From: Bradyrhizobium sp. LLZ17
Lineage (GTDB): Bacteria; Pseudomonadota; Alphaproteobacteria; Rhizobiales; Xanthobacteraceae
Assembly (NCBI RefSeq): GCF_041200145.1
Contig: NZ_CP165734.1
Span: 3,286,001 to 3,350,000 of the forward strand
Length of the DNA stretch: 64,000 nt
Direction of reading: 5' to 3'
The position numbers and the translations under genes were made by a program. Below, in pieces: positions 61,781-64,000 of this stretch. The notes beneath the pieces are model-generated. The model saw nothing but the letters and a program-made list of their open reading frames with translations, searched no databases and had not been told where the DNA came from. The number at the start of each line of letters is the position of its first letter. The first letter of the stretch is position 1.

Positions 61781-63044
61781 TCACCCAAACCGGTGCTGAT
61801 ACCGGTCCACCGTCAGCGCGCTGACATCGACATCCGGCTTCTTGCCCGACAGCATGTCCGCGAGCACGCGGCCGGAGCCGCAGGACATGGTCCAGCCGAG
61901 CGTGCCATGGCCGGTGTTGAGGTGGAGGTTGGCGTATTTTGTCGGGCCGATCACCGGCGGCCCGTCCGGCGTCATCGGTCGAAGGCCGCTCCAGAACGTC
62001 GCCTTGGAGAGATCGCCGCCGCGCGGAAACAGATCGGTCAGCGAGTGATCGAGCGTGGCGCGCCGCGCATTGTAGAGCTTGGTCGAGAAGCCGGAGATTT
62101 CGGCGGTGCCGCCGACGCGGATGCGATTGCCGAGCCGGGTGATCGCAACCTTGTAGCTTTCGTCCATGACGGTGGATTCCGGCGCACCGGAGGCGTCCTT
62201 GATCGGCACCGTGATCGAATAGCCCTTGACCGGATAGACCGGCAGCGAAATGCCGAGCGGCGCAATCAGCCGCGACGACCAGCTTCCGAGCGCCAGAACA
62301 TAGGCGTCGGCCTGCAACAGGCCGGCGCTGGTCGCGACACCGGTCACGCGGGTGCCATCCGCAACGATATTGTCGATGCCGGTGTTGAACATGAAGCGCA
62401 CGCCGAGCGCTTCGGCGTGCTTGGCCAAGGCCTGCGTGAACATGTGGCAGTCGCCGGTCTCGTCCTCCGGGAGCCGAAGTCCGCCGGCTAATTTCTCCTT
62501 GACGCCGGCGAGCGCCGGCTCGACCGCGATGCAGCCTTCGCGGCTCAGCACCTCGTAGGGAACGCCATATTGCTTGAGCACGGCGATGTCGCCAGCGGTG
62601 CCGTCGAGCTGCGACTGGTAACGGAACAGCTGGAGCGTGCCCTGCGAGCGCTCGTCATATTGAATGCCGATGTCGCGGCGGAGATCACGCAGGCAGTCGC
62701 GGCTATATTCCGCGATCGGGATCATCCGGCTCTTGTTGACCGCGTAGCGCGCGCTGGTGCAGTTGCGCAGCATCTTGAGCAGCCAGACCCACATCACCGG
62801 ATCGAGCTTCGGCCGGATCACCAGCGGGCCGTGCTTCATCAGCAGCCATTTGACCGCCTTCACCGGCACGCCGGGGCCGGCCCAGGGCGATGAATAGCCG
62901 GGCGACACCTCGCCGGCATTGGCAAACGAAGTCTCCAGCGCCGGCTCCGGCTGACGGTCGACGACCGTCACCTCGTGGCCGGCGCGCGAGGTAATAGGCA
63001 GAGGTGACGCCGATGACACCGCTGCCGAGGATCAGAACTTTCAC
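61781..63044 (-). pseudogene. D-amino acid dehydrogenase small subunit (DadA-like), frameshifted
   Basis: Reconstructed about 421 aa. The N-terminus [20 protein letters not shown] is the FAD motif; after two missing bases in a GCGCGC tract (about 62982-62988) the frame returns to [22 protein letters not shown]. The rest ([56 protein letters not shown]) is a full DadA chain. It oxidises D-amino acids and feeds electrons to the quinone pool. Start GTG 63042-63044 overlaps the stop of the aminotransferase (GTGA), so one operon. Confidence 0.82.
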
Positions 63045-64000
63045 GCTTGGTCAAACTCCCGCGGCATCACGCCCGCCGCTGCAAGAGCAATTATCAGGCC
63101 CCCCGCTTGATCGAGGTCGCCCAGGATCGACACCATGTCGTCGATATGGCTCTTCTCGACGATGAGCGGCGGCGACAATGCAAAGGAGTCGCCGCTCATG
63201 CGGAAGTAAAGCCCGCGATTGAAGCAGTCGACCATGACGTCGTAGCCGCGCGCGCCGACCGCGCCGTCGCGCGACGACAGCTCGACCGCGCCCATCAGGC
63301 CGCAATTGCGGATATCGACGACGTTGGGCAGGCCCTTCAGCGTATGCAGCGCATCGCGCCAGTATTCCGCGATCGATGCACCGCGCGTGAGCAGGCCCTC
63401 GTCCTTGTAGATGTCGAGCGTCGCGATACCCGCGGCACAGGCCACCGGATGAGCCGAATAGGTGTAGCCGTGGAACAGCTCCATCATGTTTTCCGGACCG
63501 ACCATCATAGCGTCGTGCACCTTGCGATGCGCGAACACCGCGCCGCAAGGCACGGTGCCATTGGTGATGCCCTTGGCCGTCGTCATCAGGTCCGGGGTCA
63601 CGCCGAAGAAGTCGGCGGCGAACGGCGTGCCGAGGCGGCCGAAGCCGGTGATGACCTCGTCGAAGATCAGGAGAATGCCGTGCTTGTCACAGATCTCGCG
63701 CAGACGCTGGAGATAGCCCTTCGGCGGCGGCAGCACTGCGGTCGAGCCCGGCACCGGCTCGACGATCACGGCCGCGATCGTCTCGGCGCCGTGCAGTCCG
63801 ACCAGCCGCTCGAGATCGTCGGCGAGTTCGACGCCGTACTCAGGCTGATCCTTGGCGAAAGCGTTGCGGGTAAGATCGTGGGTGTGGCGGATGTGGTCGA
63901 CGCCCGGCAGATGGGTGGCGAACGCTCGGCGGTTGGCGACCATGCCGCCGACCGACATGCCGCCGAAGCCGACACCGTGATAGCCGCGCTCGCGGCCGAT
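63041..64000 (-). CDS. Class III (omega) aminotransferase, 5' end outside the window
   Basis: 319 aa visible, C-terminal portion. PLP-enzyme motifs: AAVIVEPVPGS, LLIFDEVITGFGRLG (Asp contacting PLP) and TTAKGITNG with the Schiff-base Lys. Related to beta-alanine/putrescine/diamine-pyruvate aminotransferases. The open frame continues unbroken to base 64000, so the start lies beyond the window. It leads the operon that contains dadA; amine transamination plus D-amino acid and PuuB-like oxidation fits an amine/amino-acid catabolic unit. Confidence 0.85.
   Translation of the reverse strand: MGRERGYHGVGFGGMSVGGMVANRRAFATHLPGVDHIRHTHDLTRNAFAKDQPEYGVELADDLERLVGLHGAETIAAVIVEPVPGSTAVLPPPKGYLQRLREICDKHGILLIFDEVITGFGRLGTPFAADFFGVTPDLMTTAKGITNGTVPCGAVFAHRKVHDAMMVGPENMMELFHGYTYSAHPVACAAGIATLDIYKDEGLLTRGASIAEYWRDALHTLKGLPNVVDIRNCGLMGAVELSSRDGAVGARGYDVMVDCFNRGLYFRMSGDSFALSPPLIVEKSHIDDMVSILGDLDQAGGLIIALAAAGVMPREFDQA

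Noticed and set aside
1..64000. CRISPR array or prophage
   Set aside because: No spaced direct repeats of CRISPR type and no phage structural, lysis or integrase genes were seen on either strand.

Overview
The window looks like chromosomal DNA of a high-GC alphaproteobacterium. The best guess is Bradyrhizobium or a close Nitrobacteraceae relative. The reasons are many unlinked periplasmic binding proteins, several class III nucleotidyl cyclases, and intergenic inverted repeats of the kind common in that group. I saw no rRNA, CRISPR array or intact prophage.

Layout. (1) 1-6 kb: molybdenum/tungsten cofactor block. It holds the end of fdhD, mobA, and a convergent operon of a TupA-like tungstate-binding protein and two MoeA-type proteins, one fused to a periplasmic-binding-like domain. 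A divergent HTH regulator carries a related ligand domain. (2) 6-9.4 kb: three unlinked transport binding proteins (Leu/Ile/Val type, a frameshifted TAXI type, and a Bug/TctC type). (3) 9.7-16 kb: an accessory patch next to tRNA-Ile(CAT). It holds an IS3-family transposase remnant, a 1328-aa nuclease-STAND NTPase that resembles Avs anti-phage proteins, and a chimeric ORF containing a TcmP fragment. (4) 16-24 kb: small secreted or stress proteins, a universal stress protein, two cyclases, a HutD-like protein, and a binding protein-amidohydrolase-shikimate dehydrogenase operon. (5) 24-29.3 kb: a Cache-type cyclase (frameshifted), then a bufferin-type metallophore operon (bufA-bufB-bufC-doxX) behind a SigF-like ECF promoter. 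(6) 29-38 kb: methyltransferase, L,D-transpeptidase, polysaccharide flippase, glycosyltransferases, a Tat-exported GH10 xylanase and protein-L-isoaspartate methyltransferase. (7) 38-50.5 kb: a large cyclase/ATPase regulator diverging from a two-module NRPS (A-T-C-A-T-C), a 55-aa basic protein, a Sfp-type phosphopantetheinyl transferase and a luciferase-like monooxygenase. (8) 50.5-57.4 kb: histone-deacetylase-like hydrolase, SMP-30-like protein, PQQ dehydrogenase with a heme c motif, small proteins, and gamma-glutamyltransferase. (9) 57.4-64 kb: amine/amino-acid catabolism (FAD oxidoreductase, polar amino-acid ABC importer, XRE-cupin regulator, DadA-type dehydrogenase, omega-aminotransferase running off the end).

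Caveat. At least eight small indels break otherwise well conserved genes: TAXI protein, Cache cyclase, bufC, NRPS twice, gamma-glutamyltransferase, ABC ATPase and dadA. Such a load in core-type genes suggests sequence errors at least as much as real decay, so these genes are annotated over their full reconstructed span.

Most interesting candidates. These are the nuclease-nSTAND3 protein beside the tRNA, the NRPS with a terminal condensation domain and an adenylation domain lacking the amino-group-binding Asp, the bufferin operon with its ECF promoter, and the Mo/W operon whose regulator and MoeA fusion share a ligand-binding module.
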